From positions 350,523-414,522 of the forward strand of contig NZ_QGGW01000003.1 in the NCBI RefSeq assembly GCF_003148775.1: 64,000 nucleotides of DNA, given 5' to 3'. Below, one piece after another: positions 1 to 8,914 of the stretch. The position numbers and the translations under genes were made by a program. Source of the stretch: Roseicyclus mahoneyensis (GTDB taxonomy: Bacteria; Pseudomonadota; Alphaproteobacteria; Rhodobacterales; Rhodobacteraceae). How positions within the stretch are numbered: the first letter of the stretch is position 1; each line of letters begins with the position of its first letter. Under the pieces are notes generated by a model. It saw only the letters and a program-made list of their open reading frames with translations, searched no databases and was not told the DNA's origin.

Positions 1-94
1 GTTCCGCCGTGCGCATGCCGGTGGCGCCGAAGCCGTGCCCGAAAAACAGCGTGCCATCGGCAAGCGCGAGACAGGCGGTGGGTTTTGCGGGCAT
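1..94 (-). CDS. carA: Carbamoyl-phosphate synthase small subunit, N-terminal part
   Basis: Only the first 31 codons lie in the window; the gene runs leftward off the edge. The reverse strand reads MPAKPTACLALADGTLFFGH and then GFGATGMRTAE, which is the conserved N-terminal start of CarA. CarA is the glutaminase subunit that feeds ammonia to CarB for carbamoyl phosphate, the precursor of arginine and pyrimidines. The start is ATG at 94-92. It is divergent from the GatB/YqeY gene, as in many Rhodobacteraceae, with about 140 bp of shared promoter region. The identification rests on family recall over a short stretch. Confidence 0.8.
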   Translation of the reverse strand, partial: MPAKPTACLALADGTLFFGHGFGATGMRTAE

Positions 95-237
95 GGCGGC
101 AGCTCCGTTCTAGGGTCCGGGCAAACTTGGCGTGGTCTAAGGGGGGCAGGGGGGCGGGTCAAGGCGCAGCAGCTTGGTGTTGTTGCCGCGCCCCGTCTGC
201 CCTATCTGGTGCGCTTGGACATATCATGGGGGATGCC

Positions 238-702
238 ATGGGCATGGATCTGAGAGAACGGATCGGCGCGGGCCTCAAGACCGCGATGCGCGACAAGGAT
301 GCCGCGCGGCTGAGCACGCTGCGCCTGATCAATGCCGCGATCAAGGATCAAGACATCGCGCTGCGCGGCGAAGGCCGGCCCGAGGGCGTGGACGAGGCGG
401 GTGTGCTGGCCATTCTGGGCAAGATGGTCAAGCAGCGGCAGGAAAGCGCGCGCGCCTACGAGGAAGGCGGACGGCTGGAACTGGCGGAAAAGGAGCGCGC
501 TGAAATCGGCGTGATCGAGGAATACCTGCCGCGCCAGCTGTCGGCGGAGGAGGTCGAGGTGGCCGTGACCCGCGCCATCGCCGAAACCGGAGCGGAAGGG
601 CTGCGCGACATGGGTCGCGTGATGGCGGCGCTCAAGGCGCGCTACACCGGGCAGATGGATTTTGGCGCAGTGGGTGCGATGATCAAGGGGCGTCTGGGCT
701 GA
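238..702 (+). CDS. GatB/YqeY domain protein
   Basis: A 154-residue helical protein with the pattern RLSTLRLINAAIKD near the N-terminus, then EEYLPRQLS and a C-terminal MGRVMAALKARYTGQMD. These match the YqeY family, which resembles the tRNA-binding tail domain of GatB. Its proposed role is around tRNA-dependent amidotransferase, but no function is firmly established. ATG at 238 is chosen because a GGGGG at 228-232 gives Shine-Dalgarno-like spacing; ATG at 244 and 226 are in frame and also possible. The gene is monocistronic and divergent from carA. Confidence 0.85.
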   Translation: MGMDLRERIGAGLKTAMRDKDAARLSTLRLINAAIKDQDIALRGEGRPEGVDEAGVLAILGKMVKQRQESARAYEEGGRLELAEKERAEIGVIEEYLPRQLSAEEVEVAVTRAIAETGAEGLRDMGRVMAALKARYTGQMDFGAVGAMIKGRLG

Positions 703-722
703 CGCAGCCCCCTGTGATCGGC

Positions 723-887
723 TCACCCGCGCGCATCGCGGCTGACAGGGGCCGCCGATGTGCGCAGGGTCACGAACCCGCAGAAGATGCCGGGCGCGGG
801 AAACTGCGACGGCACGGTCGGAACCGTCTGGGCCGACGCGGGCACGATGGCGAGCGACAGCGCAGAGGCTAGGATCAGGGAACGCAT
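723..887 (-). CDS. Small secreted protein, 54 aa
   Basis: A short reading frame beginning MRSLILASALSLAIVPASAQ, a convincing signal peptide with an A-S-A cleavage site. About 34 mature residues follow, with one cysteine. A GGAGAG ribosome-binding site sits just upstream of the ATG at 887-885. No family is recognised. It lies between the GatB/YqeY gene and the decayed AraC regulator and may be a remnant, but start, signal peptide and ribosome-binding site are all intact. Confidence 0.55.
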   Translation of the reverse strand: MRSLILASALSLAIVPASAQTVPTVPSQFPAPGIFCGFVTLRTSAAPVSRDARG

Positions 888-963
888 CGAGTCTCTCCGT
901 TCAGGGGTGTCGATTGCCCCCCAGATGGCCCGGCACAACGCCCGAGCCCGCCGAATTCCGAAA

Positions 964-1408
964 TCAGTGCAGGTTAGCGCGGATCGGCGTGAGACTGCGC
1001 AATTCGGCCCGACCCACATCCTCCAGAACGGCGCGGCGCAATTCGGTAGGGCTTTGTCCGGTCTGCGCACGGAAGGCGCGATTGAACGGCCCGAGCGAAA
1101 CGAAGCCGGTTTCTTGGGCAATTTCCAGACCGGTGCGGCCCATCCGCGCGCTGTGGCCAAGCTTCAAGAGGAGCGGCCAGACCCGGCCAGCGGAATGGCA
1201 CAGGCCGCAAGCATCCGCTGCACCGCCACCGGGTCCGGCAGGGCAGCAGCCTGTGGCCCGTGCACCAACAAAAGGCCGGTGCCGTCACCGCGACGGCAAT
1301 GACCGACAGCCGCCCCTCGCGGGCGATCGGCGCGCGCCACATCAGGCCCGCCAGCAGCATCGGCAGCGCGACGGCACCCCCGCGCAGGGCCGTGTCGATC
1401 AGGTCCAT
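964..1408 (-). pseudogene. AraC-family regulator, decayed (frameshifted and internally deleted)
   Basis: The reverse strand begins at ATG 1408 with MDLIDTALRGGAVALPMLLA and continues for about 48 residues as a membrane-type N-terminus, up to about 1265. The sense then shifts to another frame (LLLVHGPQAAALPDPVAVQ), and from about 1167 to 964 to a third frame (GLEIAQETGFVSLGPFNRAF), a clear second helix-turn-helix of the AraC family. The middle of the expected protein is missing: intact members would have roughly 200 more residues between these pieces. The parts are collinear but cannot form one product, so this is read as a pseudogene. Confidence 0.7.
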
Positions 1409-1655
1409 GGGTCCGAATTTTCGCGGCGTTGCCCGGTGCTTGACGCCCTCACTCTGGCGCGCCGCGCCCGAGGGGTCTTGCCGCTTTCCGGAAAAGGCTG
1501 GCCGATTCCTCGAATGCGCCCGCGACAGCCACGGGGCGCGACAGGATGCCGGGCAAAGGCAGGAAAACCCTACTGTCGCGAATCCGAAAACAACCTGACT
1601 GTGGTCTTCGCTTCACGACACTTGCATTTCCCAACTCAACCTCGGAGCAAGACCG

Positions 1656-2468
1656 ATGAACGTTTCTCATTTCGAACTGATCTTTAAGCCGCAATCGCCG
1701 GTGCCGCCGGCCGACACCGTGTTGCAGGGTTACTTCCTGTCGATCACCAATCTCGAAGATGTGGCGCTGAGTTTCCGGCTCGACTTCGTCACCTCCTCCA
1801 TCACTGACCCGACGCGCACGTTATCGGGCAACACGCTGGTGATCGTCGACATCGCGGGCGACAACAACGACTTCACCTATTCCCTTCTGGGAGGGCCTGC
1901 GGCCAAGTCCTTCCGTCTCAGCCCGCTGCTCAAGATCCCGGCCCATGCCACGGCCAAGGTTGCGGTGCTGCCTTCCGATCCGTTCCCGCCACCCATCGGC
2001 GACGGCACGGCGGACCCCGCCGACTATGAGGCGCGGGGCTACGTCACGCTGCGGCTTCCGGCGCTGATCGAGACGGCCGGCAAGGAGATCAAGATCATCC
2101 GCCAGCTTGACCGTCCGGCCAATGTGTTGCTGACCCCGCAGAACCGCGCGACCTATTTCCGCGACGGCAAGACCATCGAAAGCCAGACCCAGTCGAGCCT
2201 GCCGCTGGCGTCGGGCAGTGCGCTGAACGAGGTGCCGGCCGAACGGCGGCCCTTCCTCGAGCTGGCGATCGATCCAAAGCGGAAATTCGATCTCGGCCGT
2301 TTGCTGCGCGAGATCGACATCGATCTGGTGCCCGATCTTCTGGCCGATCTGATGGTGCTGGCCCAGGCCTCGGGCATCGACACCAAGGCCTTCAACTCGG
2401 CCCTCAAGGACGCCGGGATTGGCATGGCGCTAGAGCGTCGGCAGGTGGCGGTCGAAGCGGCCGAGTGA
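1656..2468 (+). CDS. Unrecognised 270-aa protein
   Basis: A complete frame with ATG at 1656 preceded by GGAG at 1643-1646. The protein has no signal peptide or membrane segment. The first 170 residues look beta-rich (FELIFKPQSP, then LQGYFLSITNLEDVALSFRL and a VTLRLPAL strand). The last 90 are helical and end in KAFNSALKDAGIGMALERRQ. A beta-sandwich-like front half is plausible but no family is recognised. It stands alone and is followed at once by a strong terminator at 2489-2518. Codon use matches the neighbours. Confidence 0.75.
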   Translation: MNVSHFELIFKPQSPVPPADTVLQGYFLSITNLEDVALSFRLDFVTSSITDPTRTLSGNTLVIVDIAGDNNDFTYSLLGGPAAKSFRLSPLLKIPAHATAKVAVLPSDPFPPPIGDGTADPADYEARGYVTLRLPALIETAGKEIKIIRQLDRPANVLLTPQNRATYFRDGKTIESQTQSSLPLASGSALNEVPAERRPFLELAIDPKRKFDLGRLLREIDIDLVPDLLADLMVLAQASGIDTKAFNSALKDAGIGMALERRQVAVEAAE

Positions 2469-2488
2469 TCCGCTGACACAAGACCGTT

Positions 2489-2518
2489 GGGCGCGCCACG
2501 AGAGGCGCGCCCCTTTTT
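2489..2518 (+). terminator. Rho-independent terminator after the 270-aa gene
   Basis: Nine-base stem GGGCGCGCC / GGCGCGCCC with a six-base loop, followed by five T. It lies 20 bp after the stop at 2468 and separates the gene from the convergent DUF2244 gene. Confidence 0.85.
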
Positions 2519-2523
2519 CAGTA

Positions 2524-3036
2524 TCAAGGGGCGCGCAGCGCGCGGTCCAAAGTGTCCTTCAGACCGACGCGTTCAGGCGGCGTCAGAAAGGCGCCCAGCT
2601 CCACCTCGCGGTCGCCGCCCTGCAGTGTCAGGTATTGTGGTACCGGCCCACCGCGGGCGTGCAGTGTCACGCGCACCCAATAGGGGTTGGCCTCCCAGTC
2701 GCGGGATGGGCGTCTTGGTTCCTGACGTTCCAACCGGATCAGGTCGTCCCAGATCAGCAGTTCTTCAGAGATGTCGTTGTCGCGCCAGCTGCGCTTGAGC
2801 GCGATCCACACGCCCAGGATCGCTGTGGCCAGGAAGGGCAGCAATGCCCAGAACACAGCCGTTCCAAGGATGGAGAAAAGCGGCACCGAGATCAGCGCCG
2901 CCGTCAGCCCGATGAACCAGACAAAACCTTCTGGTGTCAGGGATTTGTGCGGGGTCAAGATCAGGTGCAGCCGGGGCGCGCCGCGTCCGGCGCTGGCATG
3001 ATCGGTCTGGGTCGGGGCGGGACAGGTGATCGGCAT
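2524..3036 (-). CDS. DUF2244 membrane protein
   Basis: About 170 residues with two adjacent hydrophobic segments (FVWFIGLTAALISVPLFSIL and AVFWALLPFLATAILGVWI) near residues 40-85. A cytoplasmic domain follows, with RSWRDNDISEELLIWDDLIR and YWVRVTLHARGG. This is the layout of the DUF2244 family, often found beside cytochrome oxidase genes in alphaproteobacteria. ATG at 3036 is used; a TTG at 3072 is in frame and neither has a good ribosome-binding site. Its position downstream of ctaD fits a role near respiratory complex biogenesis, but that is inference. Confidence 0.75.
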   Translation of the reverse strand: MPITCPAPTQTDHASAGRGAPRLHLILTPHKSLTPEGFVWFIGLTAALISVPLFSILGTAVFWALLPFLATAILGVWIALKRSWRDNDISEELLIWDDLIRLERQEPRRPSRDWEANPYWVRVTLHARGGPVPQYLTLQGGDREVELGAFLTPPERVGLKDTLDRALRAP

Positions 3037-3081
3037 GAAGGGAGAGTGTGCGGCGGTTTCGAACGAGAGCAAGGGGCTGCG

Positions 3082-3555
3082 TCAATCGGGCCTTGGTCTG
3101 AGGCGCGAGACGACGGCACGGGCGGCGCAGCCAAGGAGCGCGACAGAGGCGATCATGAAGACGATCTCGCTTGTGGTCGTCACCAAGGCCCATGTGTCAA
3201 CGGCAGCGGGATCGTCGATCGTGCGTCGCGGTAACGGGGCAGGGATCAGGATTGACCTGGGATAGAGCGCCACCGCGATGCCCAAGGCCCATATGATCGC
3301 GGCCATGGAGGCGGCTTGCCGTAGTGCGGGCCGCCCGAGCCAAAGCGCAACCGCAAGCAGCCCCGCCGCGATAGGGGACAGGACGGCCATGCGGGTCATC
3401 CAGAGGTCGAACGTGGCCAGCGCATGGGTATCGACGAAGGTCGTGTCGATGCCACCGCCGGTCAGCCGCATAAGCGCGCCATCGGCCCCAAGGATCAGCG
3501 CCGCGATGAAGACGCTTCCCAACAACAGGCTTGCGAGGATGGGGAGGATTGGCAT
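3082..3555 (-). CDS. Four-helix membrane protein downstream of ctaD
   Basis: A 157-residue protein with four predicted membrane segments: MPILPILASLLLGSVFIAAL, the MAVLSPIAAGLLAVALWL region, AAIIWALGIAVALY and EIVFMIASVALLGC. ATG at 3555. No family is recognised. It lies between ctaD and the DUF2244 gene on the same strand, but a terminator at 3589-3615 separates it from ctaD, so it probably has its own promoter. A role with the oxidase is only suggested by position. Confidence 0.6.
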   Translation of the reverse strand: MPILPILASLLLGSVFIAALILGADGALMRLTGGGIDTTFVDTHALATFDLWMTRMAVLSPIAAGLLAVALWLGRPALRQAASMAAIIWALGIAVALYPRSILIPAPLPRRTIDDPAAVDTWALVTTTSEIVFMIASVALLGCAARAVVSRLRPRPD

Positions 3556-3588
3556 GGAGGCGGCGCGACAGGGCATGATGGGAGAAAT

Positions 3589-3615
3589 AAAGGGCGCCCT
3601 TTTGGGGCGCCCTTT
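3589..3615 (-). terminator. Rho-independent terminator after ctaD
   Basis: Ten-base stem AAAGGGCGCC / GGCGCCCTTT around a seven-base loop. On the minus strand it ends in TTT ATT TC, 17 bp after the ctaD stop. The arms also carry A/T runs on both sides, so it could work in both directions. Confidence 0.75.
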
Positions 3616-3631
3616 CTGATCTGAGTTTCCG

Positions 3632-5293
3632 TCAGTGATGCGGCTGACGGTCCCACATCTCGCGCGTCGGAAGCTCCTCGAAGGTGTGCTCCGGCGGCGG
3701 GTTGGGAAGGGTCCATTCCAGCGTGTCGGCGTGTTCGCCCCAATAGGCGTTCTCTTCCAGCTTCTTGCCGGCGCGCAGCGTGTAGAACACGATGCCGATG
3801 AACAAGAGGAACGAGCCAAAGGAGATGAAGGCGCCGATCGAGCTGACATAGTTCCAGAGCGCGAAGGCATCCGGGTAGTCGATGTAGCGGCGCGGCATCC
3901 CCTGACGGCCCAGGAAGTGCTGCGGGAAGAAGGTCAGATTGGTGCCGAGGAAGAAGGTCCAGAAATGCACCTTGCCGAGGAACTCGGGGTACTGGCGGCC
4001 GGACATCTTGCCGATCCAGTAATAGACGCCCGCGAAGATCCCGAACACGGCACCAAGGCTCATGACGTAGTGGAAGTGCGCCACGACGTAATAGGTGTCG
4101 TGATAGGCGCGGTCGACGCCCGCCTGGGACAAGATGATGCCCGTCGTGCCACCCAGCGTGAACAGGAAGATGAAGCCCACGGCAAACAGCATCGGGGTCT
4201 TGAAGCTGATCGAGCCCTGCCACATCGTGGCGATCCAGCTGAAGATCTTGATGCCGGTCGGCACCGCGATCACCATCGTCGCCACCATGAAATAGGCCTG
4301 CTGCGTCAGGGTCATGCCCACGGTGTACATGTGGTGCGCCCAGACGACAAAGCCCAGACCGCCGATGGCGACCAGTGCGTAGACCATCGGCAGATAGCCA
4401 AAGATCGGCTTTTTCGAGAAGGTCGAGACCACGTGGCTGATGATGCCGAAGGCCGGCAGGATCACGATGTAGACCTCGGGGTGGCCGAAGAACCAGAAGA
4501 TGTGCTGGAACAGAACCGGGTCACCGCCGCCCGACACGTCGAAGAAGGTCGTGCCGAAATTGCGGTCGGTCAGCAGCATGGTGATGGCACCTGCCAGAAC
4601 CGGCAGCGACAGCAGCAGCAGCCATGCAGTGACGAAGATCGACCAGGCAAACAGCGGCACCTTGTGCAGCGTCATGCCCGGCGCGCGCATGTTGAGGAAG
4701 GTCGTGATGATGTTGATCGAGCCGAGGATCGAGGATGCACCCGAGACGTGCACGGCGAAGATCGCGAAATCGACCGCGCGCGAGGTCGGTGCGTCCTGCC
4801 ACGACAACGGCGGGTAGAAGGTCCAGCCCGGGCCTGCGCCGCCGTCGATGAACACCGCGCAGAAGGCGAGACATGTGCCCGCGACGTAAAGCCAGTAAGA
4901 CAGGTTGTTCAGACGCGGAAACGCCATATCCGGCGCGCCGATCATCAGCGGCATGAAGTAGTTGCCGAAGCCGCCAAAGAGCGCTGGGATCACAACAAAG
5001 AACATCATCAAGACGCCGTGGCCCGTGATCATCACGTTCCACAAATGCCCGTCGGGGGTGCAATCCTCGACCGCGGCTGCGGTCAGGCGCGCGCCCTCGG
5101 CGCACATGTATTGCACGCCCGGTTCCATCAGTTCCATCCGCATATAGACGGTGAAAATGACAGATACGAGGCCCACCACACCTGCCGTAAACAGGTAGAG
5201 AATGCCGATGTCCTTGTGGTTGGTGGACATGAACCACCGGGTGAAGAAACCCGGTCGGTCGTGGTCATGCCCCTGTAGCGTGGCGTCTGCCAT
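3632..5293 (-). CDS. ctaD: Cytochrome c oxidase (aa3-type) subunit I
   Basis: A 553-residue, 12-helix inner-membrane subunit of the terminal oxidase. It reduces O2 to water and pumps protons, and holds haem a, haem a3 and CuB. Diagnostic stretches are [13 protein letters not shown] near the start, the haem a histidine in [32 protein letters not shown] with the cross-linked His-Tyr pair, the tandem CuB histidines in [12 protein letters not shown], and [12 protein letters not shown] with the haem a3 and second haem a histidines. ATG at 5293 has an AGGAG site seven bases upstream. It is not in a cluster with subunits II and III; the partner genes must lie elsewhere, as is common in this group. 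Confidence 0.97.
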   Translation of the reverse strand: MADATLQGHDHDRPGFFTRWFMSTNHKDIGILYLFTAGVVGLVSVIFTVYMRMELMEPGVQYMCAEGARLTAAAVEDCTPDGHLWNVMITGHGVLMMFFVVIPALFGGFGNYFMPLMIGAPDMAFPRLNNLSYWLYVAGTCLAFCAVFIDGGAGPGWTFYPPLSWQDAPTSRAVDFAIFAVHVSGASSILGSINIITTFLNMRAPGMTLHKVPLFAWSIFVTAWLLLLSLPVLAGAITMLLTDRNFGTTFFDVSGGGDPVLFQHIFWFFGHPEVYIVILPAFGIISHVVSTFSKKPIFGYLPMVYALVAIGGLGFVVWAHHMYTVGMTLTQQAYFMVATMVIAVPTGIKIFSWIATMWQGSISFKTPMLFAVGFIFLFTLGGTTGIILSQAGVDRAYHDTYYVVAHFHYVMSLGAVFGIFAGVYYWIGKMSGRQYPEFLGKVHFWTFFLGTNLTFFPQHFLGRQGMPRRYIDYPDAFALWNYVSSIGAFISFGSFLLFIGIVFYTLRAGKKLEENAYWGEHADTLEWTLPNPPPEHTFEELPTREMWDRQPHH

Positions 5294-5360
5294 GTGGTGC
5301 TCCTGTCTGTCGCGCGTCAGTGCCGTCCGGTCTAAAACAGCCGGCATGCCATATTGTGAC

Positions 5361-5389
5361 GTTCTACGATCCTCGCACCAGCGGTTCAA
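5361..5389 (-). promoter_or_regulatory. Possible ctaD promoter
   Basis: On the minus strand, TTGAAC (plus 5384-5389) is separated by exactly 17 bp from TAGAAC (plus 5361-5366). It lies about 70 bp upstream of the ctaD start. It resembles a sigma-70 promoter, with a weak -10. Confidence 0.4.
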
Positions 5390-5477
5390 TCGCGCTCGCG
5401 TCAATCAGCCGCGACTTTGGGTGAGGGAAATTGTCTCAGATCAAGGCGTGGTCCGAATGGAGGCGGGACGGGCCGGT

Positions 5478-6095
5478 TCAGCCTATCAGGGTGACCAGAA
5501 GCCAGCCCGCCCCGCCCATCGGCATCATCGCCAGCGCGGCCCAGAGCCCGTCGCGCGTCAGCAACGAAAACCCGAGGCAGGTGACCGCCATCGCCAGCAG
5601 CGATGACGTGAAGGGCAGGATCTCGAGAAAGGGCATCGACAGTCCCGCAAGCCCACATAGCACAAGCACCAGTTGCGAGACCGGCGGGGCTGTCATCATC
5701 CGCAATCGAGGGCGGCTGTGCCGGTCGAGAAATTCCGCCGCCGGGCGCAATCGGACCAGCGCCGCCGACAGGCGATCTCGCGGAATGGATCGGCGGCCGA
5801 GCCAGCCGGGCAGCCATAGCCGGTCCCTGCCCAGCACCAGTTGCAGCGCGATGCCGGCAATGGTCAGGCCGCCAAGGCTGGACAATAGCGGGATGCCCGA
5901 CAAGGGCGAGACGATGACAAGCGCCACGAGCATCATCACCGGCAGCGCGCCGGCCGGGCCAAAGGCGCCCATGACGCTGTGCAACGAGGGGTGATCCTCG
6001 TTTTCGGTCAGGGCGTCGACCTCGTCGAGCAGTTCCGTCAGGCCCTGCGGTAGATGCGGCCGCACCCGCGACGGCAAAATGGTTGGTGATGACAT
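5478..6095 (-). CDS. exoD: ExoD-family exopolysaccharide synthesis protein
   Basis: A 205-residue membrane protein. The N-terminus (SVMGAFGPAGALPVMMLVAL then PLSGIPLLSSLGGLTIAGIA) and C-terminal hydrophobic segments (VSQLVLVLCGLAGLSMPFLE and LLAMAVTCLGFSLLTRDGLW) match the ExoD family. That family was named for a rhizobial gene affecting exopolysaccharide and alkali tolerance; its biochemical activity is unknown. ATG at 6095. It stands alone, reading toward the ctaD promoter region. Confidence 0.8.
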   Translation of the reverse strand: MSSPTILPSRVRPHLPQGLTELLDEVDALTENEDHPSLHSVMGAFGPAGALPVMMLVALVIVSPLSGIPLLSSLGGLTIAGIALQLVLGRDRLWLPGWLGRRSIPRDRLSAALVRLRPAAEFLDRHSRPRLRMMTAPPVSQLVLVLCGLAGLSMPFLEILPFTSSLLAMAVTCLGFSLLTRDGLWAALAMMPMGGAGWLLVTLIG

Positions 6096-6200
6096 CTCGT
6101 ACCCGCGCCCCTGTCCCGGCGGCGTGCCGGGACAGGCAGTGCAGATAGGCGCGCCGTAGGGGTTTCGGAAGGATCGCGCCTGCGCTCGGCGCGCGCCCGC

Positions 6201-6590
6201 CTATTCGAAGAACAGGCCTTCGTTGGTGACCTGAACGATCGCGGTGCCGCAATAATCGATGTAGCCGTCCAGCACGGCGCCATTGCGGAAGACCACGCGG
6301 GTCAGGATCTCGCAGCGTGTGTCCAGCGGGTCGCTGAATTCCAGCGTCAAGCCTTCGCCGGGGGCCATGCCGCGCGCCAACCAGTTGTGGCTGAAGGCGC
6401 CCGACATCTCCTGAATCTGGAAGGCCTGCAGCGCGATGGACGAGTCGTTGAACAGATTAAAGGTCCAATCATCTTGATGCAGATTTTGCTGCGCTGTGGC
6501 GGGCAGCGCAAGAAAGGCAACGAGCGCAAGGGTTGCGAACGCAGGCGCAGCAATGGAGAGCGCCCGGAAAGGACGGTTCGGCGTCGTCAT
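6201..6590 (-). CDS. Secreted protein, 129 aa, unknown function
   Basis: An N-terminal signal peptide runs to about residue 34 (PAFATLALVAFLALPATAQQ). The mature domain of about 95 residues includes WTFNLFNDSSIALQAFQIQE, a single cysteine in TRCEILTRVVF and another in DYCGTAIVQV; the pair could form a disulfide. The stop is followed by no obvious terminator. No named family is recognised, although short periplasmic proteins of this shape are frequent in Rhodobacteraceae. Confidence 0.65.
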   Translation of the reverse strand: MTTPNRPFRALSIAAPAFATLALVAFLALPATAQQNLHQDDWTFNLFNDSSIALQAFQIQEMSGAFSHNWLARGMAPGEGLTLEFSDPLDTRCEILTRVVFRNGAVLDGYIDYCGTAIVQVTNEGLFFE

Positions 6591-6732
6591 GTGGGTGGTC
6601 CGTGACTGAGGATGCGGATTGCATCGTGGACAGGCTATCGCTCTTCCAAACCAAGGGGCACGGGCTATCGATAGTGAAGCGCGAAAACCCAGGCTTGTGG
6701 CGGCAAGGCCACAGCGGTCGGACAGGGCCGTC

Positions 6733-7395
6733 CTAACCCGGCTTCAGGTCGCAAAAGGCCGTCGCAAAGGACGCCCGGAGGGCAAGGTCGAGGTCATCCA
6801 TCGTCACCGGAAGGCCCAGATCGACAAGGCTCGTCACGCCATGCCCGGTGATCCCGCAAGGCACGATGCCGTCGAAATGGCCGAGGTCCGGGTCGAGGTT
6901 GATCGACAGCCCGTGAAAACTGATCCATTTGCGCAGCCGCACGCCGATGGCCGCGATCTTGTCCTCGCGCGGGGTACCATCGGGCAGGGGTGGCTTGTCG
7001 GGCCTCGCCACCCATACGCCGACGCGGCCCGCCCGCACCTCTCCCGCGACGTTGAATTGGGCCAGCGTGGCGATCACCCATGTCTCCAGCGTGGTGACAA
7101 AGGCGCGCACGTCGCGGCCGCGCCGGTTGAGGTCGAGCATGACATAGACGACGCGCTGGCCCGGACCGTGATAGGTGTATTGCCCGCCACGGCGCGTGAC
7201 ATGCACCGGGAAACGGTCGGGATCGGTCAGGTCTTCGGGCCGGGCCGAGGTGCCCGCGGTATAGAGGGCGGGGTGTTCGAGCAGCCAGATCGCCTCGTCC
7301 GCCGTGCCTTGCGCGATGGCATCCGCACGCGCCTCCATCCAGGCGACGGCCTCGGCATAGCCCACCGGCCGGTCCGAGGTGATCCATTCCACCAT
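6733..7395 (-). CDS. lipB: Octanoyl-(acyl carrier protein):protein N-octanoyltransferase
   Basis: A 220-residue LipB. It moves octanoyl groups from acyl carrier protein to lipoyl domains (E2 subunits, GcvH), the first step of endogenous lipoate synthesis, in the cytoplasm. Conserved stretches are [20 protein letters not shown], the lysine loop [17 protein letters not shown] with downstream [10 protein letters not shown], and the catalytic cysteine in [12 protein letters not shown]. Length is typical. ATG at 7395 lies only 12 bp after the LytTR gene's stop, so the two may be cotranscribed. Confidence 0.95.
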   Translation of the reverse strand: MVEWITSDRPVGYAEAVAWMEARADAIAQGTADEAIWLLEHPALYTAGTSARPEDLTDPDRFPVHVTRRGGQYTYHGPGQRVVYVMLDLNRRGRDVRAFVTTLETWVIATLAQFNVAGEVRAGRVGVWVARPDKPPLPDGTPREDKIAAIGVRLRKWISFHGLSINLDPDLGHFDGIVPCGITGHGVTSLVDLGLPVTMDDLDLALRASFATAFCDLKPG

Positions 7396-7407
7396 GTTGC
7401 CCTCTCT

Positions 7408-8187
7408 TCAGCGGGGCAGGAGGCCCGCCTCTCTCAGCGCCGGGATATGCGAGCGCGAGGCGGGAATGTCACCCCCCACCGTCATTTCAAGGATCGCGCG
7501 GTCGCCGTCGCGGCGCACGGCCCTGACGGCCGCCAGCGCCACCCAATGCGAGCGGTGCACCTGCAGGCCCGGCGTGGGCGCGGCCTCGCGGATCGCGTCG
7601 CCAAGGCGCATGAGCAGCATCGTCTCGCCCCGCGTGGTGCGGATGCGGACGTAGTGATCCTCGACCGACAGCGCCACGAGCGCCCCGCGCCGGTCGAGCG
7701 GCACCCGGTCCAGCAAGGGTGGCGGGGCGTCGGATGCGTTTTGCGTGGCAGGCCCGGACTCCGCCTGAACCTGCAGGAGCAAGGTGGCGATGACGGCCAC
7801 GGCGAAGATCGCTGCAAGGGTCCAGATCATCCCGCCGGTGTCGGGCCACGCGCCCAGGAGCAGACGGTTCAGACCAGCCACGACCCCCGTGACCGCCACC
7901 GCCGTCGCCAACGTCACGGCGGCCACGCGCAACGCCCGGCCCCGGCCGGCAAGACGCGGCCTGAACATGATGTCGATGGCTGCGCCCATGGCATAGGTGC
8001 TGAACACCACGGCGCCCCAATAGCCCGCCCGCGCCCCAAGCGAGAGGCGGTCGAGCGTGCCGAAGGGACCGGCCAGCACCAGCACGGCCACGGCGCCCGC
8101 CAATGCGGCCAGGGTCGTGGGGCGGACCAGATGGGCCCGCAGGTCACGAAGCGCGGACTGCGGCGGGCGGTCAGTCACGAAGTTCAT
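7408..8187 (-). CDS. Membrane-anchored LytTR-type transcription regulator
   Basis: A 259-residue protein. The first about 145 residues contain four hydrophobic segments (LAALAGAVAVLVLAGPFG, YWGAVVFSTYAMGAAIDI, VTLATAVAVTGVVAGL and WTLAAIFAVAVIATLLL). The last 100 residues are a LytTR DNA-binding domain: ALSVEDHYVRIRTTRGETML, GLQVHRSHWVALAAVRAVRR and a final IPASRSHIPALREAGLL. ATG at 8187 has AAGGAG six bases upstream. Membrane-embedded LytTR regulators usually sense an envelope or ligand signal without a separate kinase; the target here is unknown. It is divergent from the DUF2306-like gene. Confidence 0.85.
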   Translation of the reverse strand: MNFVTDRPPQSALRDLRAHLVRPTTLAALAGAVAVLVLAGPFGTLDRLSLGARAGYWGAVVFSTYAMGAAIDIMFRPRLAGRGRALRVAAVTLATAVAVTGVVAGLNRLLLGAWPDTGGMIWTLAAIFAVAVIATLLLQVQAESGPATQNASDAPPPLLDRVPLDRRGALVALSVEDHYVRIRTTRGETMLLMRLGDAIREAAPTPGLQVHRSHWVALAAVRAVRRDGDRAILEMTVGGDIPASRSHIPALREAGLLPR

Positions 8188-8297
8188 CCGCTCCTTGCGA
8201 AGGCGCGCTGGAAAGGCGGCGCGCGGATTGGTGAAGACCCTGCCAAAGCCATGCCCCGCCCACAAGACGGTGCGCGCCCCACGAAAGGACCTGCCCG

Positions 8298-8795
8298 ATG
8301 ACCCTGCCCGATCTCGCCGCCCTGCCAACCGCCCTGCACCTGCATCTATGGCCCGCGCTGCTCGCGCTGCTGCTGGGCCCTGTGGCGCTCACCCGTCGCC
8401 GCCGCGACGTCCGGCACAAGGTGGCGGGCTACATCTGGGTCACTGCGATGGCCCTGACCGCGGCCAGCGCCTTCTGGCTCGAGGCGGCGATCTTGCCGCT
8501 GGCCTTTGGCTTCGGTCCGATCCACGCGCTGTCGGTGCTGGTGCTTTATGGTCTGTGGCGGGGCGTGTCCGCGGCCCGCGCAGGCGATGTCGCGGCCCAT
8601 TCGGGCTGGATGCGCGGGCTCTATTGGCAGGCCCTGATCGTGGCGGGCACCTTCACGCTCTTGCCCGGTCGCACGCTCAACACACTGATCTTTGGGGATC
8701 GTCCCTCGCTGGGTGCGGTCGTGATCGTGGGGATCGCCCTGGCTATTGCCCTGCGGATCGTGCGGGGGCGGCGTGCGCGCCCTGCGGCGGGGTAG
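8298..8795 (+). CDS. DUF2306-like membrane protein
   Basis: A 165-residue protein with four hydrophobic helices: residues 13-32 (LHLHLWPALLALLLGPVAL), 44-66, 70-89 and 134-155. Conserved histidines are spread through the helices (HLHLWP, RHKVAGYIWV, IHALSVL, HSGWMRG), as in the DUF2306 family of small integral membrane proteins. ATG at 8298 follows AAAGGA. It is divergently transcribed from the LytTR regulator, which could control it; that is inference from position. Confidence 0.7.
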   Translation: MTLPDLAALPTALHLHLWPALLALLLGPVALTRRRRDVRHKVAGYIWVTAMALTAASAFWLEAAILPLAFGFGPIHALSVLVLYGLWRGVSAARAGDVAAHSGWMRGLYWQALIVAGTFTLLPGRTLNTLIFGDRPSLGAVVIVGIALAIALRIVRGRRARPAAG

Positions 8796-8914
8796 GGTTT
8801 TCCGCAGGGCAAGGATTTTTGGACTTAGCATCGCGCGACCCTGTGCTAGTCTTTAGCCAGCCAACGACCCCTGCCGTACAATTCCGGGTCAAAATTCATC
8901 TGGAGGGACCAAAG

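Noticed and set aside
6619..8301. Long plus-strand open frame opposite lipB and the LytTR gene
   Set aside because: Arg/His-rich composition with no start or ribosome-binding site; it is the antisense of two clear genes.
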